The notes under the pieces are model-generated. The model was not told the origin of the DNA. It saw only the letters and a program-made list of their open reading frames with translations, and did no database searches. Positions 24,632-34,394 of a stretch of DNA of 64,000 nucleotides are shown here, piece after piece. The DNA comes from Microbacterium sp. GTDB taxonomy: Bacteria > Actinomycetota > Actinomycetes > Actinomycetales > Microbacteriaceae. The position numbers and the translations under genes were made by a program. Location of the stretch: the NCBI RefSeq assembly GCF_031179285.1, contig NZ_JAPSHY010000003.1, positions 62,001 to 126,000 on the forward strand. The letters are read 5' to 3'. The stretch's first letter is position 1, and each line of letters begins with the position of its first letter.

Positions 24632-26446
24632 ATGGCACATCTTCTCGGGGCCGAAGGCCTCCATCTCGAATATCCCACCAGGGTCGTCTTCGACTCGGTC
24701 ACCGTCGGCATCGAGGAGGGGGATCGGATCGGGATCGTCGGCCGCAACGGCGACGGCAAGTCCAGCCTCCTCGGCATGCTCGCGGGACGCAGGGAGCCGA
24801 ACGCCGGCCGCGTCACGGTACGCAGCGGCACGACCATCGGAGTGCTCGATCAGGGCGACACCCTGGATGACGACCTCACGATCGCCGAGGCGGTCGTCGG
24901 CGACACCGCGGAGCACGAGTGGGCAGGGGACCCCAAGATCCGGGATGTGATCGACGGGCTGCTCCGAGACCTCGCCTGGGACGCACCGGTGCGCTCCCTC
25001 AGCGGCGGTCAGCGCCGGAGGGTCTCGCTCGCGAAGCTCCTCACCGGCGACTGGGACGTGATCGCGCTCGACGAGCCCACCAACCATCTCGACGTCGAGG
25101 CGATCACCTGGCTCGCCGGGCACCTGAAGAAGCGCTGGTCCGCGAACTCGGGCGCACTCCTCGTCGTCACCCACGATCGGTGGTTCCTCGACGAGGTCAG
25201 CACCGAGACGTGGGAGGTGCACGACCGGATCGTCGAGCCCTTCGAGGGAGGGTACGCCGCGTACATCCTGCAGCGCGTCGAGCGCGATCGGATGTCGGCG
25301 GCGACCGAGGCCAAGCGGCAGAACCTCGCACGCAAAGAGCTCGCCTGGCTCCGCCGGGGGGCTCCGGCGCGCACCGCCAAGCCGAAGTTCCGCATCGACG
25401 CCGCCAACGATCTCATCGCCGACGTCCCCGAGATCCGCGACAAGGTGTCGCTGCAATCACTCGCCGTCTCCCGCCTCGGCAAGGACGTCGTCGACCTGCT
25501 CGACGTGGGCGTCACATACCCCGCCACCGACACGGGTCCTGCGCGAGAGGTCCTCCACGACGTCGAATGGCGCATCGCGCCGGGGGAGCGCACCGGCATC
25601 CTCGGGGTGAACGGGGCCGGCAAGTCCACGCTTCTGGGCCTGGTCTCCGGAACGATCGAGCCGACCGCCGGCCGGGTCAAGCGTGGCAAGACCGTCAAGG
25701 TGCAGACGCTCACCCAACGCCTCGACGAGCTCACCGAGGCCTGGAACGACCCGGTGCGGGTCGTCATCTCGCGGTTGCGCACCTCGTACACGATGGGGAC
25801 GGGCTCGAAGGCGCAGGATCTCACGCCCGGCCAGCTGCTCGAGCGGCTCGGCTTCTCGTCGGCTCAGCTCTCGACGCCCGTGAAAGACCTCTCCGGCGGC
25901 CAGCAGCGCCGCCTGCAGCTGCTGCTCGTGCTCCTCGATCAGCCCAATGTGCTGATCCTCGACGAACCGACGAACGACCTCGATACCGACATGCTCGCGG
26001 CCATCGAGGACCTTCTCGATTCGTGGTCGGGCACGCTGCTCGTCGTATCCCACGACCGCTACTTCCTGGAGAGGGTCACCGACCAGCAGTACGCGATCCT
26101 CGACGGGCGCCTCCGCCACCTCCCGGGCGGAGTGGACGAGTACCTGCGACTGCGGCAGTTGCAGGATGCCGCGCACACGAAGCCGAAGGCCGGGGCGTCC
26201 GCCGCGTCAGCACGACGCGGACTCGACGGTGCGGCGCTGCGCACCGCGCAAAAGGAGATCGCCTCCCTCGAAAGGCGGATCGAAAAGCTGACACAGCAGG
26301 TGGATGCCGCCAAGCACGGTCTCGCCGACCACGACCAGTCCGACTACGAAGGCCTCGGCGAGAAGATGAAGACGATCAGCGAGCAGCAGGCGGAGATCGA
26401 GGAGCTGGAGCTGCGCTGGTTCGAACTCACCGAGGAACTCGGCTGA
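24632..26446 (+). CDS. ABC-F family ATP-binding protein
   Basis: Soluble protein of 604 residues with two ABC domains and no membrane part. Domain 1: Walker A GIVGRNGDGKSS, signature RSLSGGQRRRVSLAKLL, Walker B VIALDEPTNHLD. The interdomain linker (about residues 215-285) is rich in Lys/Arg/Glu. Domain 2: [37 protein letters not shown]-terminal coiled coil occupies about 540-604. ABC-F proteins act on the ribosome as translation factors or antibiotic-protection proteins; this Uup-like layout with a C-terminal coiled coil suggests a housekeeping member. TACCCT lies 9 bases before the ATG, so any leader is very short. Confidence 0.9.
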   Translation: MAHLLGAEGLHLEYPTRVVFDSVTVGIEEGDRIGIVGRNGDGKSSLLGMLAGRREPNAGRVTVRSGTTIGVLDQGDTLDDDLTIAEAVVGDTAEHEWAGDPKIRDVIDGLLRDLAWDAPVRSLSGGQRRRVSLAKLLTGDWDVIALDEPTNHLDVEAITWLAGHLKKRWSANSGALLVVTHDRWFLDEVSTETWEVHDRIVEPFEGGYAAYILQRVERDRMSAATEAKRQNLARKELAWLRRGAPARTAKPKFRIDAANDLIADVPEIRDKVSLQSLAVSRLGKDVVDLLDVGVTYPATDTGPAREVLHDVEWRIAPGERTGILGVNGAGKSTLLGLVSGTIEPTAGRVKRGKTVKVQTLTQRLDELTEAWNDPVRVVISRLRTSYTMGTGSKAQDLTPGQLLERLGFSSAQLSTPVKDLSGGQQRRLQLLLVLLDQPNVLILDEPTNDLDTDMLAAIEDLLDSWSGTLLVVSHDRYFLERVTDQQYAILDGRLRHLPGGVDEYLRLRQLQDAAHTKPKAGASAASARRGLDGAALRTAQKEIASLERRIEKLTQQVDAAKHGLADHDQSDYEGLGEKMKTISEQQAEIEELELRWFELTEELG

Positions 26447-26459
26447 GCGCTCGGCTCAG
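26443..26459. terminator. Small hairpin holding both convergent stop codons
   Basis: CTGAGC and GCTCAG pair around GCTCG. The stop codons of the ABC-F gene (26444-26446) and of the convergent aminotransferase gene (26456-26458) lie in the two arms. It may act weakly in both directions. Confidence 0.3.
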
Positions 26460-27622
26460 GCCTGGGCGCGCACAGCCTCGCCCATGCGGATGATCGCCTC
26501 CCGCAGCACGGGGCGAGGCATCGCGAAGATGAACCGGGCGTGGCCGGCGCCGGCCGCACCGCATGCCGTGCCGTCGGTGAGGCCGACGCCGGCATGCTCG
26601 CGGAAGAACTGCGCCGGCCGATCGATCCCCGTGGCAGAGAAGTCCAGCCAGCCCACGTAGGTCCCCTCGGGCACCGTCACCGTGACGTCGGGCAGATGCT
26701 CGCCGACGAGCCGCACGAGCTCGTCTCGGTTCTGCTGCAGATAGTCGACGACCTCGTCGAGCCACGGCTGGCCGTCCCGATAGGCGACCGTGTTGGCGAT
26801 CACGCCGAGATTCGCCGTTCCGTGCCCGATCCACATGCCGTGCTCGGCGAGACGGGCCTTGTCGGCGTCGTTGCTCACGATGAGCTGTGCGCATTTCAGA
26901 CCGGGCAGGTTGAACGCCTTCGATGCGGAGGTGGCCGTGATGGTGTGGCCCGCCGTCTCATCCGACAGGGTCGCGTACGAGATCAGCTCGCGGCCGGGGA
27001 AGACGAGCGGAGCCCAGATCTCGTCGCTGAAGACGCGGCCGTGGTTCCGCTCGATCACCGCGCTCAGCGCCGTCAGCTCCTCCCGGTCGAACACACGACC
27101 GAGCGGGTTGTACGGATTGCACAGGACGAAGCACTCGCCGCCGTCGTCGAAGGCGCGCTGGATGCCGTCGAGATCGAAGCGCCACACTCCCTCGGAGAGG
27201 ATCATCGGAACCTCGATCACCTCACGACCGAGAATCCCCGGCACCGTCAGGAACGGCATGTACGACGGCGTCGGCACGATCACCTTCGATCCGGGAGCGG
27301 AGAAGTGCTCGATCGCGACCTCGAGCGCCTTGATGACATCGGGAACCGGGAAGACCTGATCTGCTTCGATGCTCCAGCCGTGACGGCTGCGAAGCCGGCC
27401 AGCCGTGGCCGATCGGAGTTCGTCCCACAGCCGGGGCGGCGCATAGCCGAAGGCACCCTCGTCGACGGCGGCATGCAGCGCAGCCGTGATCGGTGGCGCG
27501 ACACCGAAGTCCATCTCAGCCACGAAGGCACCGATGGGAGCCTGCGGATCGGACCACTTCAGGCCACCCCGTGCGTGCAACTGCTCGACGGTGACGGCAT
27601 CCATTCTCTGCTCCAGGTTCAC
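26456..27622 (-). CDS. PatB/MalY-type PLP-dependent cystathionine beta-lyase
   Basis: Fold-type I PLP enzyme of 388 residues. The PLP-binding lysine is in SASKAFNLPGL, the Asp that holds the pyridine nitrogen is in VFSDEIWAPLV, and NPYNPLGRVF is the conserved substrate loop. PatB/MalY proteins cleave cystathionine or cysteine to pyruvate, ammonia and a thiol. The start is GTG at 27622, because TAGCCT (27629-27634) lies 6 bases upstream; an internal ATG 18 bases later with GGAG is an alternative. The metQNI methionine importer lies 2 kb away, which fits a role in sulfur amino acid metabolism. Confidence 0.88.
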   Translation of the reverse strand: MNLEQRMDAVTVEQLHARGGLKWSDPQAPIGAFVAEMDFGVAPPITAALHAAVDEGAFGYAPPRLWDELRSATAGRLRSRHGWSIEADQVFPVPDVIKALEVAIEHFSAPGSKVIVPTPSYMPFLTVPGILGREVIEVPMILSEGVWRFDLDGIQRAFDDGGECFVLCNPYNPLGRVFDREELTALSAVIERNHGRVFSDEIWAPLVFPGRELISYATLSDETAGHTITATSASKAFNLPGLKCAQLIVSNDADKARLAEHGMWIGHGTANLGVIANTVAYRDGQPWLDEVVDYLQQNRDELVRLVGEHLPDVTVTVPEGTYVGWLDFSATGIDRPAQFFREHAGVGLTDGTACGAAGAGHARFIFAMPRPVLREAIIRMGEAVRAQA

Positions 27623-27767
27623 CGATCCAGGCTATCCGCCGCAGAAGGGGGCAGGACGCGGCCACCCGGCGCGGGAATAGCCCGCCCGCGCGGAGCGCTA
27701 TGCTCTGGGCGGGGTCGGCCGCTCTCTCAGGTGCGAGACGCGGGCCGGCAGCCGTCGGGAGGCAGAT

Positions 27768-29516
27768 GTGGAAGGACTAGAGGTCACCGTCCTGCTCGGG
27801 CTCACGATCCTCGCAGGCACCATGCTGGCGCCGATGGTGCGACTCGCGCTGCCGCTGGTGCTGGTGATCTTCGGTCTGCTGCTCGGATTCGTGCCCGCCC
27901 TGCGCGAGATCCAGCTGCCCCCGGAGACGGTGCTGCTGCTGTTCCTCCCGGTGATGCTGTTCTGGGAGAGCCTGACCACATCGCTGCGGTCGATCCGCCG
28001 CGACTTCCAGTACATCCTTCCGATGAGCACGGTGCTGGTCGTCGCGTCCGCGTTCGCCGTCGCAGGCGTCGCAGTGCTCTTCGGCATGCCGTGGGAGGCG
28101 GCGCTCATCCTCGGGGCAGCCGTCGCTCCGCCCGATGCGACCGCCGTCGCGGCGCTCGGGCGTCTGCTGCCGCGCCGGATGTTCATGAAACTGAAGGCGG
28201 AGAGCCTCACCAACGACGGCACTGCGCTCGTCCTCTACGCGATCGCGGTCTCGATCGCCGTCGGCGGCAACGTCACCCCTCTCACCGTGACGTGGACGGT
28301 CCTGGTGTCGTACGTCGGCGGTGTGGCCGCCGGAGCGCTGATCGCCCTGCTCGGATACCTTCTGCTGCGTCGGATGTCCGCCACGATCGTCATCAACGTC
28401 ACCCTGCTGCTGATCCCGTTCTCCGCCTTCCTCCTCGCCGAGATCGTGCACGCCTCCGGGGTGCTGGCGGTCGTCGTGGCGGGGCTCGCGATCGCCTACG
28501 TGTCGCCTCGCGTCACGACCGCGTCGTCACGGCGGCAGGCGGATGCGGCGTGGCCGTTCGGCGTCTTCCTGCTCAACGGTGCGCTTTTCGTTCTCATCGG
28601 GCTCGAAGTGCAGTACGTGGTGCACGAGGTGCCGGCTGCGACCATCGGGAGACTGGTGCTCGTGACGCTCGCCGTGTGGGCAGTGCTGTTCGCGGTGCGG
28701 TACGTGTTCCAGCTTCTCAACGCGGTCTTCCAACGGCGTCAGCAGGCGCCCCTTCCGCGCGGCGTCCGCGGCCGCGCCCGTCTGGTCTCGACGGTCGCCG
28801 GCATGCGCGGGGCGATCTCCCTGGCCATCGCTCTCTCCGTGCCGGCGACCATCTCGGAGAACTCGGGCGGCGCCGGGCGTGACGAGATCGTGTTCGTGAC
28901 GGCGGGCGTCATCCTGCTGAGCCTGCTGGTGCAGGGCCCGCTCCTGCCCGCCGTGCTGCGCTGGGCGCGGATCCCCGTCGATCACGCCGCCGACGAGGAG
29001 TACGAGCTCGCCGAACGCGCGATCTCCGGCGCGGCGCTCGCGGCCCTCGACGATCTGGCCGCCGAGCACGGCGTCGCACAGGAGGTGCGGGACCGGGTCA
29101 GGAGTGAGGGGTATCTGATGCTCGAGCTCGCGAACGCGCGCTCCCTCGCACGCGAGCAGGCACTGGTCGACGCCGAGTTGCAGGAACTCGATGCGCTGCT
29201 CGATGAACCCGATCCCCTCGGGGACGGAACCGGGACGGCGACGGAAGGCGCGGCAGCGGCCCGGACAGCGGATGCCGTCGACGGCACGACCCTGCAGATG
29301 ATCGCGACGTCCGCCGATGTCGACATGGTGCAGCGGTCACCGCTCGTGCGGTTCGAGGAGCACACCCGGCTCAAGCTCGCGCTGCTCGAGCGCAAGCGAG
29401 AGGTGCTGCTGAGTCTTCGCCGTGCCGGGACGGTCGATGATCTCGTGGTGCGGCGGATCTCCGCGCGCCTCGACCTCGAGCAGGTGCGCCTGCAGGGCGT
29501 CGAGGAGTTCGATTGA
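27768..29516 (+). CDS. Cation/proton antiporter, CPA1 family
   Basis: Membrane exchanger of 582 residues. About 12 helices occupy the first 400 residues, with the ion-site helices AAVAPPDATAVAALG and AESLTNDGTALVLYA and the conserved GMRGAISLAIALSVP segment. A cytoplasmic tail of about 170 residues follows, acidic and helical (long Glu/Leu/Arg runs), typical of the bacterial NhaP/YjcE-type proteins. GGGAGG lies 5 bases before the GTG. It expels sodium or potassium in exchange for protons; which ion cannot be read from sequence. It stands as a single gene divergent from the PatB/MalY-like gene. Confidence 0.9.
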   Translation: MEGLEVTVLLGLTILAGTMLAPMVRLALPLVLVIFGLLLGFVPALREIQLPPETVLLLFLPVMLFWESLTTSLRSIRRDFQYILPMSTVLVVASAFAVAGVAVLFGMPWEAALILGAAVAPPDATAVAALGRLLPRRMFMKLKAESLTNDGTALVLYAIAVSIAVGGNVTPLTVTWTVLVSYVGGVAAGALIALLGYLLLRRMSATIVINVTLLLIPFSAFLLAEIVHASGVLAVVVAGLAIAYVSPRVTTASSRRQADAAWPFGVFLLNGALFVLIGLEVQYVVHEVPAATIGRLVLVTLAVWAVLFAVRYVFQLLNAVFQRRQQAPLPRGVRGRARLVSTVAGMRGAISLAIALSVPATISENSGGAGRDEIVFVTAGVILLSLLVQGPLLPAVLRWARIPVDHAADEEYELAERAISGAALAALDDLAAEHGVAQEVRDRVRSEGYLMLELANARSLAREQALVDAELQELDALLDEPDPLGDGTGTATEGAAAARTADAVDGTTLQMIATSADVDMVQRSPLVRFEEHTRLKLALLERKREVLLSLRRAGTVDDLVVRRISARLDLEQVRLQGVEEFD

Positions 29517-29619
29517 CGTCCGCGTCCGCGAGGATGACGTTCTGTGACAGCGCGATTCTGCGCGCGTGACGAAGGCTGCCTAACGTATCGGAGTCCCCCA
29601 AGAGAGGAACCCGAAGTCC

Positions 29620-30531
29620 ATGTCACGTCGCACAACGTCCATCATCGCCGCGCTCACCGCGGTTCCGCTCCTCGCCGCCCTCGCCGGCTGCGCCACCGCG
29701 TCCTCCGACCCCGGCACAGGCGGTGGCTCTCCGGCCGAGAACGAGACGGTCAAGATCGGAGTCGTCGGCAAGGGCGACGCGCAGTGGGCGCCGTTCGTCG
29801 AGGCGGCAGCCGATGAGGGGATCACCGTCGAGCTCGTCGACTTCGGTTCCTACGAGCAGCCCAACCCCGCGCTCGCCGAGGGCGAGCTCGACCTCAACCA
29901 GTTCCAGCACATCGTGTACCTCGCGCAGTACAACGACGCGTCCGGTGAAGACCTCACGCCCGTCGGCTCGACCGCGATCTATCCGCTCGGGCTGTACTCC
30001 AAGAAGTACGACGACGTCGACGACATCCCCGAGGGTGAGACCGTGCTCGTGCCGGACGACGCCTCGAACCAGGCGCGCGCGCTTCTCGTGCTGCAGTCCG
30101 CCGGCCTCGTGGAGCTCAAGAGCGGCGGCACCATCTTCTCCGATCTCGCCGATGTCGACACCGACAAGTCGAAGGTGAAGGTCACGGCGCTCGAAGCCGC
30201 CCTCATCGCCACTTCGGTGCAGGACGTCGCCGCCGGCATCATCAACAACGACTTCGTCGAGGATGCCGGGCTCACGTTCAAGGACGCGCTGGCGCAGGAC
30301 GACCCCGAAGACCCGAACGCGCTGCCGTACGTGAACATCTTCGCGGCGCGCGCCGACGACGCCGACAACGAGACCTACCTGAAGCTGGTCGAGATCTTCC
30401 AGACGAACGAGGACGTGCAGGCGGGCCTGCTCGAATCCTCCGGCGACACCGCGGTGCCGCTGCAGACGCCGGTGGAGGACCTGGTCGCCTCGCTGAAGAA
30501 GGTCGAAGAGGACGTCGCGAAGAACGGGTAG
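29620..30531 (+). CDS. metQ: Methionine ABC transporter, substrate-binding lipoprotein
   Basis: Lipoprotein of 303 residues of the NlpA/MetQ family. The signal ends in LAALAGC (lipidated Cys at residue 24), then a Gly/Ser linker and the binding domain starting KIGVVGKGDAQW. The family motifs ELVDFGSYEQPNPALAEGELDLNQFQH and the ligand-site ALEAALIATSVQDV are present. GAGAGGAA lies about 10 bases before the ATG. It heads metQ-metN-metI. Family members bind L- or D-methionine. No SAM riboswitch is visible upstream. Confidence 0.92.
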   Translation: MSRRTTSIIAALTAVPLLAALAGCATASSDPGTGGGSPAENETVKIGVVGKGDAQWAPFVEAAADEGITVELVDFGSYEQPNPALAEGELDLNQFQHIVYLAQYNDASGEDLTPVGSTAIYPLGLYSKKYDDVDDIPEGETVLVPDDASNQARALLVLQSAGLVELKSGGTIFSDLADVDTDKSKVKVTALEAALIATSVQDVAAGIINNDFVEDAGLTFKDALAQDDPEDPNALPYVNIFAARADDADNETYLKLVEIFQTNEDVQAGLLESSGDTAVPLQTPVEDLVASLKKVEEDVAKNG

Positions 30532-30629
30532 TTTCGGGCGGAGCCCTTCCGCCTGATGCGAGAGAATCGGGTGGCGCCATGAGCGTCACCCGATTCGCCG
30601 TTTCCCCGAGAACCAGACCGGAGCATCCC

Positions 30630-31673
30630 ATGCCGATCGTCACCCTGACGAACGTCTCCAAGGCGTACCCGTCGCGCAACCCGGGCTCCGGGCCGATCGT
30701 GGCCGTCGACGACGTCACCCTCTCGATCGAGAAGGGCGATGTCTTCGGCATCATCGGCTACTCCGGAGCCGGCAAGTCGACCCTCGTCCGGCTGATCAAC
30801 GCCCTGGAGCCCGCCACCGGCGGCACCATCACCGTCGACGGCGTCGACATCACCGCCCTTCGGGAGCGGGAGCTGCGCGGTGTGCGCGGCGGCATCGGCA
30901 TGATCTTCCAGCAGTTCAACCTCTTCGCCTCCAAGAGCGTCAGGGCGAACATCGCGTATCCGCTGAAGCTCGCCGGCTGGTCCAAGGCCGACATCGACCG
31001 GCGCGTGACCGAACTGCTCTCCTTCGTCGGGCTCGCCGACAAGGCGAGGGCGTACCCCGAGCAGCTCTCCGGCGGCCAGAAGCAGCGGGTCGGCATCGCG
31101 CGCGCTCTGGCGACGGGACCGGCGATCCTGCTCGCCGACGAGGCGACCAGCGCGCTGGACCCGCAGACCACCCACGAGGTGCTCGACCTTCTCAAGCGGG
31201 TCAACGAGGAGCAGGGGGTCACCATCGTCGTCATCACCCACGAGATGGACGTCATCCAGACCATCGCCACCAAGGTGGCGGTCATGGAAGCGGGTCGCGT
31301 GATCGAGCAGGGTGATGTGTTCGACGTGTTCTCGGCGCCGCAGAACCCGGCCTCCCAGCGGTTCGTCGGGACCGTCGTCAAGGGCGTTCCGTCGCCGTCG
31401 GAGCTCTCGGTGCTGCGGGAGCGGCATCAGGGCCGGCTCGTGACCTTCTCGTTCCGTGACGGCGACTCGTCCCAGGCGCAGGTGTTCCTCGATCTCGCCG
31501 GTGCCGGCCTCGACTTCGAACTCGTCTACGGCGGGATCAACGACATCCGCGGCCGAGCGTTCGGCCATCTCACCCTGGCGATCCGAGGCGAGGGCGCCGC
31601 CATCGACGGCGCGCTCGCCGCCATCTCGCAACGCGTCGAAGTCACCGAGATCTCGCAAGAGGAGGCCCGCTGA
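30630..31673 (+). CDS. metN: Methionine ABC transporter, ATP-binding protein
   Basis: ATPase of 347 residues. Walker A GYSGAGKST, signature LSGGQKQRVGIARAL, Walker B ILLADEATSALD and the H-loop VITHEMDV are intact. The C-terminal 75 residues form a NIL domain (VTFSFRDGDSSQAQ to AIDGALAAI), which in E. coli MetN senses internal methionine and shuts the transporter (trans-inhibition). The start at 30630 has GGAG 6 bases upstream; an ATG 51 bases earlier has none. It overlaps metI by one base. Confidence 0.93.
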   Translation: MPIVTLTNVSKAYPSRNPGSGPIVAVDDVTLSIEKGDVFGIIGYSGAGKSTLVRLINALEPATGGTITVDGVDITALRERELRGVRGGIGMIFQQFNLFASKSVRANIAYPLKLAGWSKADIDRRVTELLSFVGLADKARAYPEQLSGGQKQRVGIARALATGPAILLADEATSALDPQTTHEVLDLLKRVNEEQGVTIVVITHEMDVIQTIATKVAVMEAGRVIEQGDVFDVFSAPQNPASQRFVGTVVKGVPSPSELSVLRERHQGRLVTFSFRDGDSSQAQVFLDLAGAGLDFELVYGGINDIRGRAFGHLTLAIRGEGAAIDGALAAISQRVEVTEISQEEAR

Positions 31674-32335
31674 TGGATCGCCTGATCGAACTGTGGCCGG
31701 ACTTCTGGGTCGCGGCACTCGAGACGCTCTACATGACATCGGTCGCGCTGGTCCTCGGCGGCCTGCTGGGCCTCGTCTGGGGCGTCGTGCTCTACGTCAC
31801 CCGCAGCGGCGGCATCCTGCCGAATGTCCCGGTCAGTGTCGTCATGAACACGATCATCAACATCTTCCGGCCCATCCCGTTCGTCATCTTCATCGCGGCG
31901 GTCTCGCAACCGCTCGCGCGCGTCATCATCGGCACCGGGATCGGGACGAACGCGGGTGCGTTCGCGATCGGACTCGCCGCGTCGTTCGCGATCGGCCGCA
32001 TCGTCGAGCAGCACCTGGTCTCCGTGCCCCCCGGCGTCATCGAGGCGGCGCGGGCGATGGGAGCGGGTCCCTGGCGCATCCTGTTCACCGTGGCCATCCC
32101 CGAGGCTCTCGGTCCGCTCATCCTCGGGTACACCTTCATCATCGTCGCGCTCATCGACATGACGGCGATGGCGGGACTCATCGGCGGCGGCGGTCTCGGT
32201 GCCTTCGCGCAGGTGTACGGCTTCCGCCAGTTCGAACCCGTCGTGATGTGGGCGGCGATCGTGCTCATCGTGGTGTTCGTGCACCTCGTCCAGATGCTCG
32301 GCAACCGGCTGGCACGGAAGGTGATGCGGCGCTGA
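31673..32335 (+). CDS. metI: Methionine ABC transporter, permease
   Basis: Integral membrane permease of 220 residues with five helices, the MetI layout. The cytoplasmic coupling loop is EAARAMGAGPWRILFTVAIPEALGP-like (EAA loop, around residues 122-146). The ATG shares one base with the metN stop (TGATG), so translation is coupled. Convergent with the pseudouridine synthase gene 12 bases downstream; no hairpin is seen in that gap. Confidence 0.92.
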   Translation: MDRLIELWPDFWVAALETLYMTSVALVLGGLLGLVWGVVLYVTRSGGILPNVPVSVVMNTIINIFRPIPFVIFIAAVSQPLARVIIGTGIGTNAGAFAIGLAASFAIGRIVEQHLVSVPPGVIEAARAMGAGPWRILFTVAIPEALGPLILGYTFIIVALIDMTAMAGLIGGGGLGAFAQVYGFRQFEPVVMWAAIVLIVVFVHLVQMLGNRLARKVMRR

Positions 32336-32347
32336 TCGCGCCGCATC

Positions 32348-33295
32348 TCATGACCGGGTCGGCGCGTCCTGCAGCGTCAGACCCGTCGTGAAGACACGCT
32401 CTTCGCCGCTCAGCGGATCGACGAAGCGGAGCTCTCTGGCCAGCAGCTGAAGCGGTCGGCCGAAGTCATCCGGGGTCTCCGGGAGCAGTTCGGGGTAGAA
32501 GCTGTCGTTCAGGATGCCGAGGCCGATGGCGGCGAGATGCACGCGCAGCTGGTGCATCTTGCCGGTGTGCGGGTGAAGCAGCGTGTGCACGACACGCTCG
32601 TCGATGGCCAGCAGCTCGATCAGTGTCTCGGCGTTCGGTTCGCGATCCGTGTCCACCTGCACGCACACCTCGCCCCGAAGCTTCACGATGTGATTCCGGT
32701 ACACGACCGGGAACGACTGCCCGGCGAGGGCAGCACCGGCGTCGTCCCACCCCGCCGGCCGGGCCGACACGGCCTCGTACACCTTCTCGACCTGCCTGTT
32801 CTCGAACAGCAGCTGATACGCGCCGCGGGTCTGCGGTCGCGCCGAGAACATCAGAAGTCCCGCGGTCGCCCGATCCAGTCGATGGATGGGGGCCAGGTCG
32901 GGATTGTCCAGGCGGCGGCGGAGCCGCACGAGCGCCGAGTTCTGAAGGTACCTGCCGCCCGGAGTCGTGGGTACGAAATGCGGCTTGTCGATGACGACCA
33001 GATCGTCATCCTGATACAGGATCTCCTCCGAGAACGGGATGGGGATCTCGGGCGGCGGCTTCCGGTAGTACCAGATGAACTCCGCTGCTCCGAGCGCCGT
33101 CTCACGAGTCAACGGCGCGCCCTCCCGGCCCACGATCTCCCCGCGGTCGAAGCGCTCCAGGAGCGTGTCGCGATCCAGGTGGAAGAACCGTTCGGCCATG
33201 TAGTCCGCGATGGTCGGCCACGGGCCGTGCAGGGGCACGTGCAGACGTGTCGCGCCGACGCCGTCGCGCACCGGAAGCGGAGAGCGCATCGCCAT
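32348..33295 (-). CDS. RluA-family pseudouridine synthase
   Basis: Protein of 315 residues that isomerises uridine in RNA. The catalytic motif is PIHRLDRATAGLLMF, with the Asp of HRLD as the nucleophile. VVIDKPHFVPTTPGGRYLQNS and HTGKMHQLRVHLAAIGLGI are the other conserved core segments. The N-terminal 85 residues lack a clear S4 domain. Which RNA position it modifies cannot be deduced. The start is the first ATG of an ATGGCGATG pair and lies 16 bases after the MarR gene, so the two probably form one transcript. Confidence 0.85.
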   Translation of the reverse strand: MAMRSPLPVRDGVGATRLHVPLHGPWPTIADYMAERFFHLDRDTLLERFDRGEIVGREGAPLTRETALGAAEFIWYYRKPPPEIPIPFSEEILYQDDDLVVIDKPHFVPTTPGGRYLQNSALVRLRRRLDNPDLAPIHRLDRATAGLLMFSARPQTRGAYQLLFENRQVEKVYEAVSARPAGWDDAGAALAGQSFPVVYRNHIVKLRGEVCVQVDTDREPNAETLIELLAIDERVVHTLLHPHTGKMHQLRVHLAAIGLGILNDSFYPELLPETPDDFGRPLQLLARELRFVDPLSGEERVFTTGLTLQDAPTRS

Positions 33296-33311
33296 CAGAG
33301 GACACCGCTCA

Positions 33312-33806
33312 TCAGGCGTCGAAACTGAGGCTGAGCTTGCGCAGCAGCCCCGCCATGCGCTCGCGATCGGGGCGCGACAGCGCCTGGAGCAGATCGGCCT
33401 CGGCATCCACCAGGCGGGTGATGGCTGCGTCGACCCGGATGCGCCCGTCGTCGGTGAGGGTGACGAGAACACTCCGACCGTCACCGGGATCGGCCTCACG
33501 GCGCACGAAGCCCCGGGCGACGAGGCGGTCGATCCGGTTGGTCATCGTGCCGCTGGACACGAGCGTCTGCTGAAGCAGCTGCTTGGGTGAGAGCTGGAAC
33601 GGCGCGCCGGCGCGCCGGAGCGCCGAGAGCACATCCCACTCCCAGGGTTCCAGGTCGCTGCGGCGGAACACGTCGCGCCGCGCCCGATCCAGGTGGCGCG
33701 AAAGCCGGTCCATCCGCGACAGGACCTCGAGCGGCGAGAAGTCGAGATCGGGGCGCTGCCTGTTCCACGCGCCGACGATGCGATCGACCTCGTCCGTTGC
33801 GCTCAT
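33312..33806 (-). CDS. MarR family transcriptional regulator
   Basis: Winged-helix regulator of 164 residues. The recognition region QLLQQTLVSSGTMTNRIDRLVARGFV and the wing RREADPGDGRSVLVTLTDDGR are typical. MarR proteins work as dimers and respond to phenolics or oxidants. The ATG lies 6 bases after GATAAT (33813-33818), a near-consensus -10, so the mRNA should be leaderless. The downstream pseudouridine synthase is an odd partner for it; no efflux gene is adjacent. Confidence 0.88.
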   Translation of the reverse strand: MSATDEVDRIVGAWNRQRPDLDFSPLEVLSRMDRLSRHLDRARRDVFRRSDLEPWEWDVLSALRRAGAPFQLSPKQLLQQTLVSSGTMTNRIDRLVARGFVRREADPGDGRSVLVTLTDDGRIRVDAAITRLVDAEADLLQALSRPDRERMAGLLRKLSLSFDA

Positions 33807-33813
33807 CCGCCCA

Positions 33814-34311
33814 TTATCGTGTGTCGACGGACAGGAGCCGGGACGCCGAGAGCGGAGACAGGGTCATGAAGGTGCTGTTCGGGTCTGGGCGGTACCGGCC
33901 GAACGGGCCGCATTCGCGAAATCCGGCTCCCGAGTACAGGGTCCGTGCCGGTAGGAAGAAATCATCGCTGCCCGTCTCGAGCGAGATGCGGCCCACGCCG
34001 CGGCGCTCCGCGTCGCCGAGGAGGAAGGAGAGCATGGCGCGTCCCACGCCCTGACCGCGTACCGAAGGGTCGGTGCGCATCGACTTGAGCTCCTCGTGGT
34101 CGTCGCCGAGAGGCACCAGCGCACCGGTCGCCACGGCTCGACCCGCGCTGAGCCCCGCGAACAGGCGTACGCCGGGGGCGAGCAGCCGGTCGAACGGCAG
34201 GGCATGGATGCTCTCCGGCGGCGCGGTTCCCGAGATCTCTTCATGGTGGGCCTCGAGGAATGCGGACAGCCCGGGTGTCTCCGCATGCGCCCGCTCGATG
34301 ACGATGCTCAT
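33814..34311 (-). CDS. GNAT family N-acetyltransferase
   Basis: Acetyltransferase of 165 residues. The acetyl-CoA pyrophosphate loop is RGQGVGRAML, preceded by ELKSMRTDPSV, and the C-terminal FLPARTLYSGAGFRECGPFGRY is usual for the PA4866-like subgroup. The ATG at 34311 lies 6 bases after GATGCT (34318-34323) and 54 bases downstream of the first possible start. Its stop is 7 bases from the MarR start on the same strand, so both might be read together. Substrate unknown. Confidence 0.85.
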   Translation of the reverse strand: MSIVIERAHAETPGLSAFLEAHHEEISGTAPPESIHALPFDRLLAPGVRLFAGLSAGRAVATGALVPLGDDHEELKSMRTDPSVRGQGVGRAMLSFLLGDAERRGVGRISLETGSDDFFLPARTLYSGAGFRECGPFGRYRPDPNSTFMTLSPLSASRLLSVDTR

Positions 34312-34394
34312 CAGGCCAGCATCGCAGTCGAATGTTTCCGGCTGATCACGAGCGGCCGGATTCACGCAGGGCGCACACCGAGGACGTGGCAGAC

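Noticed and set aside
29517..29619. SAM or methionine-linked riboswitch before metQ
   Set aside because: The gap is about 100 bases and shows no conserved SAM-box stems or terminator/antiterminator pair.
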